Part shown: piece after piece, positions 24,990 to 32,447 of the stretch | How positions within the stretch are numbered: position 1 is the first letter of the stretch | Layout: each line of letters starts with the position of its first letter | Source of the DNA: Neisseria lactamica NS19 | GTDB lineage: Bacteria; Pseudomonadota; Gammaproteobacteria; Burkholderiales; Neisseriaceae | Length of the DNA stretch: 51,435 nucleotides | Assembly: GCA_000193795.2 (NCBI GenBank) | Contig: AEPI01000127.1 | Location: 1 to 51,435, forward strand | Direction of reading: 5' to 3' | Program-made: the position numbers and the translations under genes | The notes under the pieces: model-generated | Told to the model about the DNA's origin: nothing | What the model saw: the letters and a program-made list of their open reading frames with translations, nothing else | Database searches by the model: none

Positions 24990-25011
24990 AATACAGAAAC
25001 ATCGAGAAACC

Positions 25012-25206
25012 ATGAACATCATCTTAAACGGCGAACCCGCCGAACTTCACGGCACTAGCGTTGCCGACCTCATCGTCCAAACCGCGCCGCAACAGCCTTT
25101 TGCCGTGGCGGTGAACACCGTTTTCGTCCCCAAAGGCGCGTATGCGGAAACGGTTTTACACGAAAACGACAAAGTCGACATCGTCCGCCCCGTTGTCGGC
25201 GGCTGA
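25012..25206 (+). CDS. thiS: Sulfur carrier protein ThiS
   Basis: 64 residues with the ubiquitin-like fold (MNIILNGEPAELHGTSVADLI..QPFAVAVN..VFVPK) and the essential C-terminal VVGG, where the thiocarboxylate is formed. Upstream is a CREE; downstream an uptake-sequence hairpin separates it from thiG. Confidence 0.95.
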   Translation: MNIILNGEPAELHGTSVADLIVQTAPQQPFAVAVNTVFVPKGAYAETVLHENDKVDIVRPVVGG

Positions 25207-25253
25207 ATGCCGTCTGAAACCCCAAAGGCACGCCGCCGGCTTTCAGACGGCAT
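25207..25253 (+). terminator. Inverted uptake-sequence pair between thiS and thiG
   Basis: ATGCCGTCTGAA (25207-25218, starting right after the thiS stop) and TTCAGACGGCAT (25242-25253), loop of 23 nt, without a long T run. Within an operon it would at most partly stop transcription. Confidence 0.55.
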
Positions 25254-25281
25254 CGCATCCCAAACATATCAAGGAATCTTT

Positions 25282-26070
25282 ATGCTCACCCTATACGGCG
25301 AAACCTTCCCCTCGCGGCTGCTGCTCGGCACGGCTGCCTACCCGACCCCCGAAATCCTCAAACAATCCATCCAAACCGCCCAACCTGCGATGATTACCGT
25401 CTCGCTGCGCCGCGCGGGAAGCGGTGGGGAGGCGCACGGGCAAGGGTTTTGGTCGCTGCTTCAAGAAACCGGCGTTCCCGTCCTGCCAAACACCGCAGGC
25501 TGCCAAAGCGTGCAGGAAGCGGTTACGACGGCGCAGATGGCGAGGGAAGTGTTTGAAACCGATTGGATTAAACTCGAACTCATCGGCGACGACGACACCT
25601 TGCAGCCCGACGTGTTCCAACTTGTCGAAGCGGCGGAAATCCTGATTCAAGACGGCTTCAAAGTGCTGCCTTATTGCACCGAAGACCTGATTGCCTGCCG
25701 CCGCCTGCTCGACGCAGGCTGCCAGGCGTTAATGCCGTGGGCGGCTCCCATCGGCACGGGTTTGGGCGCGGTTCACGCCTACGCGTTGAACGTCCTACGC
25801 GAACGCCTGCCCGATACACCGCTGATTATCGACGCAGGCTTGGGCTTGCCTTCTCAAGCGGCGCAAGTGATGGAATGGGGCTTTGACGGCGTGCTTTTGA
25901 ACACCGCCGTTTCCCGCAGCGGCGATCCGGTCAATATGGCGCGCGCCTTCGCACTCGCCGTCGAATCCGGACGGCTGGCATTTGAAGCCGAACCGGTCGA
26001 GGCTCGCACCAAAGCGCAAGCCAGTACGCCGACAGTCGGACAACCGTTTTGGCATTCGGCGGAATATTGA
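25282..26070 (+). CDS. thiG: Thiazole synthase
   Basis: 262 residues. ThiG condenses DXP, dehydroglycine and ThiS thiocarboxylate into the thiazole. Diagnostic parts: YGETFPSRLLLGTAAYP, VLPNTAGCQSVQEAV, the Schiff-base Lys in WIKLELIGDD, WAAPIGTGLG and DAGLGLPSQA. AAGGAATCTTT before ATG 25282 and the family N-terminus fix the start; a longer frame begins within the uptake-sequence hairpin. Last gene of the cluster. No thiC, thiD or thiF-only gene is nearby. Confidence 0.96.
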   Translation: MLTLYGETFPSRLLLGTAAYPTPEILKQSIQTAQPAMITVSLRRAGSGGEAHGQGFWSLLQETGVPVLPNTAGCQSVQEAVTTAQMAREVFETDWIKLELIGDDDTLQPDVFQLVEAAEILIQDGFKVLPYCTEDLIACRRLLDAGCQALMPWAAPIGTGLGAVHAYALNVLRERLPDTPLIIDAGLGLPSQAAQVMEWGFDGVLLNTAVSRSGDPVNMARAFALAVESGRLAFEAEPVEARTKAQASTPTVGQPFWHSAEY

Positions 26071-26084
26071 AAAAGGCGGCAAAA

Positions 26085-26111
26085 ATGCCGTCTGAAGGCT
26101 TCAGACGGCAT
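26085..26111 (+). terminator. Inverted uptake-sequence pair after thiG
   Basis: ATGCCGTCTGAA-GGC-TTCAGACGGCAT, 14 nt past the thiG stop. Confidence 0.8.
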
Positions 26112-26610
26112 CGTGGCTCAAAACGGCGGCAACCTGAAACGGACAAACCGCCATTCCCCAGCATCACGGCTTTGTCGTGAGGAACAGGGAAACCAGCCGG
26201 AAAACCTTGCCGCCCGCCCCGACACCGCAACCAACGAAACACCCGGCCTCCACGGTGCGCAGGCTGCCGCGCAAGCCCCAAGTACGGCAACAGAAGAAGC
26301 GTTTTGTTGTTGTTTGAATACATTTAAAAATACCTAAAGCCATCCGTAAGCCTTCATCCGCAACGGTTTCACCGCTTTTGCATCCCCGAATCCACACTCA
26401 AACACCCCCGAATGACAACCCTGTCCGCGCCAAATCGGACGGATGTTCAAACACGGGCAACCTTATTTCCGTCAGGCACGAAGCCCTCAGCTATGCCTGC
26501 CGACCCCGATTTGTCCGGCACAATGAAAGTTTGCCGACCCGAATCACAAACATCGGCAAATAGTTTAATTTGTTTATTTTTCAGCGCGTTACAAAAAATC
26601 CACATTTATT
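26112..26610. other. Intergenic stretch between thiG and NrrF
   Basis: About 500 bp with no gene I can support. Short frames on both strands have poor composition and no ribosome site. The last 60 bp become very AT-rich ahead of the NrrF promoter. Confidence 0.6.
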
Positions 26611-26650
26611 TTTAAATTTTTATTGATAATTATTATTATTAGCGTATAAT
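26611..26650 (+). promoter_or_regulatory. Fur-regulated promoter of NrrF
   Basis: TTGATA (26623-26628), 16-nt spacer, TATAAT (26645-26650). The -35 region lies inside TATTGATAATTATTATTATT, a good match to the repeated Fur-box unit (GATAAT), so iron-loaded Fur would block it. Confidence 0.88.
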
Positions 26651-26656
26651 TAAAAC

Positions 26657-26817
26657 CACTCGGAAGTCGTCAATTCCGAACCATTAAACACTGTATTCCC
26701 TCATCATTCACTTTCACACTTGGAGTCGGCATATACGAGACATACATTCCCTTTTTATATATCAGATACTCAAAACCGAAATGCCAAACCCACCTTCGCG
26801 GTGGGTTTGGCATTTAT
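26657..26817 (+). ncRNA. nrrF: NrrF, Fur-repressed small RNA
   Basis: About 155-160 nt between a Fur-box promoter and a strong terminator, next to the SPOR-domain gene, as known for NrrF. When iron is scarce NrrF lowers expression of iron-using respiratory genes such as sdhCDAB with Hfq. In this window its bases 26676-26695 are the near-perfect antisense of the petABC leader. The 3' end is the hairpin AATGCCAAACCCACC / GGTGGGTTTGGCATT. The identity rests on recalled sequence and context, both of which agree. Confidence 0.9.
26780..26816 (+). terminator. Terminator of NrrF
   Basis: AATGCCAAACCCACC, loop TTCGC, GGTGGGTTTGGCATT, then TT; a perfect 15-bp hairpin. It can also end the convergent SPOR-domain gene (stop at 26834). 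Confidence 0.88.
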
Positions 26818-26833
26818 TGTCCGGCTTTCGCGC

Positions 26834-27658
26834 CTATTTGCAAGACTTGAGGTTCAGTTTGCCGTATGGGGACGTGATTTTACGGATTTCGTCCGCATCG
26901 GCGGCATTCACGCCGGTAAACAAAACCGTCATACGCGACACGCTCAAAGAATCGTCCTGCCGGCTGGTTTCCGCAGCGCGTTCAACAATATGCGCCCCGC
27001 CGAATCCTGCGCCGGCAAGCCGGTTTTGCAGGGCTTGGGCGTTTTCCCGGCTGTTGCCGACACCCAAACTCAATGCGCCGTCAAACGGTATGGGGTTGAA
27101 ACCTTTGGCAGACAGCTCCGCCGCCTGATTTTCGGCATCGGCGGAAACGGGCAGGACGACGCGATAGGTTTTGTCGGCAGGTTTGGCTTTGGCGGCGCGT
27201 TTTTCGACGCTTCTGCTGGCAACGTGCGACCATTTGCCCAAAAGCCCTTTGATGCGGTGGTAGTCGTCTTCGTCCATCGTGAGGCTTGCCTGAGCGGCGC
27301 ATAAGGCATCCGCCGCACCGTTTTCACGTTCCGCCTGCGCCTTTTCGGCGGCGAGTTTTTCTCGGCGTGCTTTTTCCTCGCGCTGTTTTTTCTCTTTGAG
27401 CTTTTTCTGTTCCGCTTCTTTTTTCAAGCGCAACTGCTCCGCCTGTTCTTCGGTCAGGATGTCGCCCGGTTTGAGCAGTGCCGCCGTATCCTCCACGGAT
27501 GCCGCCGCATTTACGGCGGCGGGCGTTGCGGGGGGCGTGCTTTCGGCGGTTGGGTTTTCCGGCGCGCCGCCCGCCGCTTTAACGGCCAATTTATAGCCCA
27601 CCGTGCCGCCGAATACGGCAATATTGAATACCGCCAAAAGGGTGAAGAGCCATTTCAT
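26834..27658 (-). CDS. SPOR-domain protein
   Basis: 274 residues. An N-terminal membrane anchor (MKWLFTLLAVFNIAVFGGTVGY), an Ala/Pro/Thr-rich linker, a highly charged Lys/Glu helical stretch (residues about 80-130), and a C-terminal SPOR-like domain (TYRVVLPVSADAENQAAELSAKGFNPI, then NRLAGAGFGGAHIVE). SPOR domains bind denuded glycan strands at the division septum, so a cell-wall or division role is likely. TTGAGGAAATTCTG before ATG 27658 fixes the start. It is 115 nt after birA-coaX. Confidence 0.82.
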   Translation of the reverse strand: MKWLFTLLAVFNIAVFGGTVGYKLAVKAAGGAPENPTAESTPPATPAAVNAAASVEDTAALLKPGDILTEEQAEQLRLKKEAEQKKLKEKKQREEKARREKLAAEKAQAERENGAADALCAAQASLTMDEDDYHRIKGLLGKWSHVASRSVEKRAAKAKPADKTYRVVLPVSADAENQAAELSAKGFNPIPFDGALSLGVGNSRENAQALQNRLAGAGFGGAHIVERAAETSRQDDSLSVSRMTVLFTGVNAADADEIRKITSPYGKLNLKSCK

Positions 27659-27773
27659 CAGAATTTCCTCAATGTTTGAAACCCCGCCCGCGCGGGCGGC
27701 AGTCTGTCGGGCGGCAGAATCCGGACGGATTCGGACGGATTCTGCCGCCCCGTGTTGAAAAAGGGCATACTTT

Positions 27774-29552
27774 TTAAGTGTGTTCCGATTCTCCGCCTTC
27801 GGCGGCAATCAGGTTCAGCAGCCCGTGAATAACAAGGTTGTCCGCCACGCGCACGGTATTTTCCGCCAAAAATGCAGGCGGCAGGGCTTCTGCGACTTTT
27901 GCCGCGCCGCCTCCGGTCATCACGACATCGACCGGTTTCCCCGCCCCGGTTTTTTCTTTCAAACGCCCGTGCATCATCATTATCGAGCCGCAAACCGCAT
28001 CCATCATACCGCTGGCGATGGCGTTGCTTGTGGTGGTCGGGAAAGGGTAACGCTTGCCGGCGGGGCGGTTGAGGTTGGCGGTTCGGACGGCGAGCGATTC
28101 TTTCATCAGGTGGAAGCCGGGCATAATGGTCCCGCCGAGGTAATGCCCGTCGCCGGTGAGTGCATCGACCGTTACCGCCGTGCCGCAGCTGACGACGACG
28201 CAGGCGTTGCGGCTGAAACGGCGGCTGCCCAATGCGTTGAACCAGCGGTCCGCGCCGTGTTCTTCGGGACGGCGGTAGTGGTTGCGTATGCCCAAAGCCT
28301 GATGGGCGGAAGGCAGCCATTCGATTGTACTTGCGAGCTGTTCCTGAACCTGCGCTTTTTTGAGTTCTCCGCACACGGCGCAACCGACAATGCGGACGCG
28401 TTCATCCGCCTTTTCCGCCCACTCCGCGCCCAAAGGCGACAAATCGCGGTACGGCGCGCTGCCGACGGTTGCGAACGCGCCGTTTTCCACCCACGCCCAC
28501 TTGAGCCGGCTGTTGCCGCCGTCCAACAGCAAAAAACGTTCCGGTTCCCGCTTCCTCAGAACAGAGACCGGCCTGTCGTCGGGCCGCAGGCTGATTTCGC
28601 CGCTGACGACCGTCTGTTCGCCCTCTGCCGTTTCCAAGTGCAAAACGCCTTGTCCGTCCACGCCTTTAACCGTGCCTTCGAACACGGTTTCGCCGTCGCG
28701 CAACAGCAATACCGCCTTGCCGTGGTCGCGGTTGGCAGCCTGATATTCCGCCACAAAAGGCGCAAATCCGTCCCGCGCATATTGCAACAACACCGCGTCC
28801 AGTTCCGCAAGCAATGTTTCCAGCAGCACAGCGGCATCGGCATTACCCCGCCGCGATGCCGTCTGAAACAGCGATTGCACGGAAGCGGCGTTTTCCACTT
28901 CCTTGGGCAGCACGAAATTGATGCCGATACCGATGATGGCAACCGTTTTGCCGCCCGTCCTGACCGTTTCAATCAGAATGCCGCCCAATTTGTCGCGTCC
29001 GACAACCAAATCGTTTGGCCACTTGATTTGCGTTTCCAAACCCAAACGCAACAAGGCGCGCCGGCACGCCACTGCCGCAACAGGCGACAGCGAACCCAAC
29101 TCATACTGCGGCCGGTCAAACACCCAGCCGAAACTGAACATCAGGCACTCGCCCAAACGGTGCGACCACTTCCGCCCCTGCCGCCCCCTGCCCTTACTTT
29201 GCAGGTGGGCTACGCATACGGTTTTGTGCGCCTTGTTCGGCGCAATCCGCGCCAATTCCAGTATCTCGTCGTTGCTGGACGCGCACTCGTGTTTCAATGC
29301 CGTCTGAAAACCCGACCTTTCCCCCAACTCGCACAAACTTTCGGCATCGAAAACCGCCAAGGGGCGCACCAGCCGCCAATAACCGTCATGCTGGCGCAGC
29401 AGTCCCCGTATATGCGCCGGCATCTGCTGCCAAAAACCGTTCAACTGATGCGGCCTCATATCCGCCATACGCGCCAGTTGCGAGACGTGTTGCGGCAAAC
29501 CGTCGGCAAGCTCCGCCAACACCCGCCAGTGCGAAGGCTTCAAAACCGTCAT
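27774..29552 (-). CDS. birA-coaX: Fused biotin-protein ligase / type III pantothenate kinase
   Basis: 592 residues with two enzymes. Residues 1-320: a short helix-turn-helix (HVSQLARMADMRPHQLNGF) and biotin ligase, with the biotin loop GRGRQGRKW and KWPNDLVVG. Residues about 335-592: CoaX, with LLLDGGNSRLKW, EEHGADRWFNAL, CVVVSCGTAVTVDAL and VMTGGGAAKV. The first part attaches biotin to carboxylases; the second makes 4'-phosphopantothenate for CoA. Such fusions are known in Neisseria and related genera (some CoaX homologues were called Baf). Its start overlaps the hldE stop by ATGA. Confidence 0.95.
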   Translation of the reverse strand: MTVLKPSHWRVLAELADGLPQHVSQLARMADMRPHQLNGFWQQMPAHIRGLLRQHDGYWRLVRPLAVFDAESLCELGERSGFQTALKHECASSNDEILELARIAPNKAHKTVCVAHLQSKGRGRQGRKWSHRLGECLMFSFGWVFDRPQYELGSLSPVAAVACRRALLRLGLETQIKWPNDLVVGRDKLGGILIETVRTGGKTVAIIGIGINFVLPKEVENAASVQSLFQTASRRGNADAAVLLETLLAELDAVLLQYARDGFAPFVAEYQAANRDHGKAVLLLRDGETVFEGTVKGVDGQGVLHLETAEGEQTVVSGEISLRPDDRPVSVLRKREPERFLLLDGGNSRLKWAWVENGAFATVGSAPYRDLSPLGAEWAEKADERVRIVGCAVCGELKKAQVQEQLASTIEWLPSAHQALGIRNHYRRPEEHGADRWFNALGSRRFSRNACVVVSCGTAVTVDALTGDGHYLGGTIMPGFHLMKESLAVRTANLNRPAGKRYPFPTTTSNAIASGMMDAVCGSIMMMHGRLKEKTGAGKPVDVVMTGGGAAKVAEALPPAFLAENTVRVADNLVIHGLLNLIAAEGGESEHT

Positions 29553-30055
29553 TTTCCGCCCTCTGCCGCACGGATTTTTGCCAAAGTCTTCGTCGTCGAA
29601 GTCTGGTGCAGAAACGGAATTGAAAACACCTGACCGCCGCGCGCCAGCGTTTCCGCCGACCCGACAATCTTATCCACGGCCCAATCGCCGCCCTTGACTA
29701 AGACCTCTGGTCTGACTGCCTCTATCAAAGCCGCCGGCGTATCCTCGTCAAACCACGTTACCAAATCCACACTTTCCAAAGCGGCGGCAACGGCGGCACG
29801 GTTCTCCAAAGGATTGACCGGACGGTCGCCGCCCTTGCCCAAACGCCGCACCGAAGCATCCGTATTCAACGCCAGCACCAACGCCGCCCCTGCCGAACGC
29901 GCCTGCGCCAGATAAGTAACGTGCCCCCTGTGGAGGATGTCGAAACAGCCGTTGGTAAACACCAGCGGACGCGGCAACAACGCCAAACGCGCCGCCAACG
30001 CCTCGGGCGGACAGATTTTCGATTCAAAATCAGGAGCAGACCAAGCGTCAACCAT
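29549..30055 (-). CDS. hldE: D-glycero-beta-D-manno-heptose 1-phosphate adenylyltransferase
   Basis: 168 residues: only the nucleotidyltransferase half of E. coli HldE (the kinase is separate in Neisseria). LVFTNGCFDILHRGHVTYLAQAR contains the HxGH active site; GGDRPVNPLENRAAVAAAL and a C-terminal HQTSTTKTL follow. It makes ADP-heptose for the lipooligosaccharide core, with gmhA (41.6 kb) two steps earlier. Start M30055 (MVDAWSAPDF) is the first ATG giving a normal N-terminus; the frame stays open upstream into unrelated sequence. Confidence 0.92.
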   Translation of the reverse strand: MVDAWSAPDFESKICPPEALAARLALLPRPLVFTNGCFDILHRGHVTYLAQARSAGAALVLALNTDASVRRLGKGGDRPVNPLENRAAVAAALESVDLVTWFDEDTPAALIEAVRPEVLVKGGDWAVDKIVGSAETLARGGQVFSIPFLHQTSTTKTLAKIRAAEGGK

Positions 30056-30138
30056 CAAAGCCTCCGACAAAAACCATAAAAGACAGAAAAACCCACATGA
30101 TACAGAAGCATATGCGAAAGGCAAAGCCGGCGGCGCAA

Positions 30139-30188
30139 ATGCCGTCTGAAAGCCGGACCGGACATACGGAAACAGCTTCAGACGGCAT
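30139..30188. repeat. Inverted uptake-sequence pair between hldE and the tRNA genes
   Basis: ATGCCGTCTGAA (30139-30150) and TTCAGACGGCAT (30177-30188) with a 26-nt spacer. Confidence 0.7.
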
Positions 30189-30237
30189 ATCCGCCGCACC
30201 AATATGACTGATGCAAATAATGAGCACAAATGGAAAA

Positions 30238-30263
30238 AGACCTGTACCAAAAAGTACAGGTCT
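30238..30263 (-). terminator. Terminator of the tRNA operon
   Basis: AGACCTGTAC / GTACAGGTCT perfect 10-bp stem; on the minus strand it is followed by TTTTTCC. It lies 6 nt past tRNA-His. Confidence 0.9.
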
Positions 30264-30268
30264 TTATC

Positions 30269-30345
30269 TGGGGTGGCTGATGGGGCTCGAACCCACGACA
30301 ACCGGAATCACAATCCGGGGCTCTACCAACTGAGCTACAGCCACC
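30269..30345 (-). tRNA. tRNA-His (GTG)
   Basis: Minus-strand cloverleaf beginning GGTGGCTGTAGCTCAG, anticodon loop TTGTGAT, T arm GTGGGTTCGAGCCCCA, encoded CCA. The 8-bp acceptor stem includes the extra 5' G typical of tRNA-His. Confidence 0.97.
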
Positions 30346-30371
30346 ATAAAAACGGTTTTCAATCAAATTCT

Positions 30372-30448
30372 TGGCACGCCCGACAGGAATCGAACCTGTA
30401 ACCCCCGACTTAGAAGGTCGGTGCTCTATCCGGTTGAGCTACGGGCGC
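30372..30448 (-). tRNA. tRNA-Arg (TCT)
   Basis: Minus strand GCGCCCGTAGCTCAACCGG..., anticodon loop CTTCTAA, T arm CAGGTTCGATTCCTG, acceptor CGGGCGT-G-CCA encoded. Confidence 0.97.
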
Positions 30449-30472
30449 TCATGCCGATTCGTGCTGATTGAT

Positions 30473-30550
30473 TGGTCGGGGCGGTGGGATTCGAACTCAC
30501 GACCCTCTGCTCCCAAAGCAGATGCGCTAACCGGGCTGCGCTACGCCCCG
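30473..30550 (-). tRNA. tRNA-Pro (TGG)
   Basis: Minus strand CGGGGCGTAGCGCAGCCCGG..., anticodon loop TTTGGGA, T arm TGAGTTCGAATCCCA, acceptor CGCCCCG-A-CCA encoded. First of three tRNAs in the operon (Pro-Arg-His). Confidence 0.97.
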
Positions 30551-30564
30551 ACTTGAAGAAGCGA

Positions 30565-30593
30565 ACTATACAGTTCAGGAAAAGATGCGTCAA
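30565..30593 (-). promoter_or_regulatory. Sigma-70 promoter of the tRNA operon
   Basis: On the minus strand TTGACG (30593-30588), 17-nt spacer, TATAGT (30570-30565), 15 nt before tRNA-Pro. Confidence 0.85.
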
Positions 30594-30772
30594 CATTTAT
30601 TTTCAAAATACCAAGGTGGAAAATATAGTTTTTTGATTTGGAAAAACATTTAACCCGATTCAAAACCCAAGCCCTATTTCCGGATAAATTTATTTCCCGC
30701 ATCCTGCTGTAAAAATATACGGAAAATGCGATAATTTTCAGCATTTTCTACCTGTTTAACAAAAGGACGGAT

Positions 30773-31627
30773 ATGTCGGCACAACTGATCAACGGTAAGG
30801 AAGTTTCGCAAAAACGCCTGCAGGCGGTTGCCGAAGCGGTGGCGCAACGCCAACAAAACAATCTGCACACGCCTTGTCTGGCCGTGGTTTTGGTCGGCGG
30901 CGACCCTGCCAGCGCGGTTTATGTCCGCAACAAGAAAACCGCCTGCCAAAAATGCGGCATCAAGTCGCTGTCTTACGAGCTGCCCGAATCAACATCGCAG
31001 GAAGAACTGTTGGCACTGGTTGACCGGTTGAACGCCGATTCCGAAGTGGACGGTATTCTGATTCAGCTGCCCCTGCCGAAGCACCTCGACAGCCAAGCGG
31101 TCTTGGAACGTATTTCGCCGGATAAGGACGTGGACGGCTTCCATCCTTACAATGTCGGCAGGCTTGCGGTCAAAATGCCGCTGATGCGCCCGTGCACGCC
31201 CAAGGGCGTGATGACGCTTTTGGAGGCTTACGGCATTGATCCGAAGGGGAAAAAAGCGGTCGTAGTCGGTGCATCCAATATCGTCGGCCGCCCGCAGGCA
31301 CTGGAATTGCTGCTGGCGCGCGCAACGGTAACAATCTGCCACAGCGCAACCGAAAATTTGGCGGATGAAGTTGCCGGGGCCGATATCCTTGTCGTCGGCG
31401 TAGGCATTCCGAACTTTGTCAAAGGCGGATGGATCAAACCCGGCGCGGTCGTTATTGATGTGGGTATCAACCGTCTGGACGACGGCAGCCTGTGCGGCGA
31501 CGTGGAATTTGAAACGGCAAAAGAACGGGCAGCGATGATTACGCCCGTTCCCGGCGGCGTGGGTCCGATGACGATTGCCACATTGATGGAAAACACTCTG
31601 CACGCGGCTTCGCTGCACGATGCTTGA
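30773..31627 (+). CDS. folD: Methylenetetrahydrofolate dehydrogenase / cyclohydrolase
   Basis: 284 residues. FolD interconverts 5,10-methylene-, methenyl- and 10-formyl-THF. The active-site Tyr/Lys region (SAVYVRNKKTACQKCGI), QLPLPKHLD, GFHPYNVGRL and the nucleotide motif GASNIVGRPQALELL are intact, with the C-terminal PVPGGVGPMTIATLMENT. Stand-alone gene after the divergent tRNA operon. It links with the 5-formyl-THF cyclo-ligase at 47.6 kb. Confidence 0.97.
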   Translation: MSAQLINGKEVSQKRLQAVAEAVAQRQQNNLHTPCLAVVLVGGDPASAVYVRNKKTACQKCGIKSLSYELPESTSQEELLALVDRLNADSEVDGILIQLPLPKHLDSQAVLERISPDKDVDGFHPYNVGRLAVKMPLMRPCTPKGVMTLLEAYGIDPKGKKAVVVGASNIVGRPQALELLLARATVTICHSATENLADEVAGADILVVGVGIPNFVKGGWIKPGAVVIDVGINRLDDGSLCGDVEFETAKERAAMITPVPGGVGPMTIATLMENTLHAASLHDA

Positions 31628-31645
31628 GCGGTTCTGAAGATAAAA

Positions 31646-31674
31646 ATGCCGTCTGAAAGGCTTTCAGACGGCAT
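31646..31674. terminator. Bidirectional inverted uptake-sequence terminator
   Basis: AAAAATGCCGTCTGAA...TTCAGACGGCATTTT between the convergent folD and RDD genes, with A and T runs outside the stem, so it can stop transcripts from both sides. Confidence 0.85.
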
Positions 31675-31688
31675 TTTGCCGTGTCCGT

Positions 31689-32273
31689 TTATTTGGGCAG
31701 CTTGACAACAACCGTATCCGCCAGTATGTCGTAAAGCGTGCGGCGGTCGCGTTTGACCATAAAGAGCAGGACAAAGTTGGCAAGAAATGCCAGCAGGTTG
31801 ATAGCGTTTTCTCCGTTGTCACCTGCTGCAAGACCGATAACGGCGGCAATAATGGCAACCAAAACCGACCATGCGATTTCGCGTACCAAAACCGTACCGA
31901 CAAAACCGGGATTACGTCCGTCGGTTTTCAACACCCTGATTTTCATAATTTTCTTACCCAATGACTGCCCGTCCCGACTCATATAGTAGATTTGAACGAC
32001 GGTGTACGCCAAAATGCCCGCCAGTCCGACCCAAAAGGAAGTCATGCCCAAAAGCAGCCCGAATATTTCTTCTCCGCTGCCGATTTTACCTTCGTGTTTG
32101 ATGGCGAAGACAATCAAACCGGCAAACGGAATCAGCAGGATCAAAAAGGTAAACAATTGGTTCAGCAGGGCCGCCAGTATCCTGCTTCCGGCACCGGCAA
32201 CCGTTACCTCGATTTCCTGAATATCGGACCCGCCGACACCGGTCGCACCGATATAGTTGTTTCTTTCTTCCAT
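31689..32273 (-). CDS. RDD-family membrane protein
   Basis: 194 residues with three or four membrane helices (LFTFLILLIPFAGLIVFAI, FWVGLAGILAYTVVQIYYM, VLVAIIAAVIGLAAG, FVLLFMV). The RDD features are present: an early Arg (GSRILAALLNQ), MSRDGQSLGKKIMKIRVLKTDGR between helices, and RRTLYDILADTVVV at the end. Members are proposed transporters or ion-stress proteins; the function here is unknown. Convergent with folD, divergent from asd. Confidence 0.88.
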   Translation of the reverse strand: MEERNNYIGATGVGGSDIQEIEVTVAGAGSRILAALLNQLFTFLILLIPFAGLIVFAIKHEGKIGSGEEIFGLLLGMTSFWVGLAGILAYTVVQIYYMSRDGQSLGKKIMKIRVLKTDGRNPGFVGTVLVREIAWSVLVAIIAAVIGLAAGDNGENAINLLAFLANFVLLFMVKRDRRTLYDILADTVVVKLPK

Positions 32274-32447
32274 ACCTCTTCCTGATAATGGTTCTTAACT
32301 GACCCCGATTCTACCGTCCTGACACCGAAAACGCCAATATTTAAAGAAATTCCGATAAAGAACTTTACATTTTCTTAAGACGGCGTTAAAACGCTTCCTT
32401 TACGCCATACATAATTTTATTAACGATTTTCCTCAAGGAGCAACACA

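Noticed and set aside
26113..26337. 74-codon ORF after thiG, and overlapping minus-strand frames at 25931-26397
   Set aside because: No ribosome site, the start overlaps the terminator hairpin, and there is no recognisable protein pattern.
27780..29633. 617-codon plus-strand open frame
   Set aside because: Exactly antisense to birA-coaX; a long shadow frame caused by GC-rich codon bias, with no recognisable motifs.
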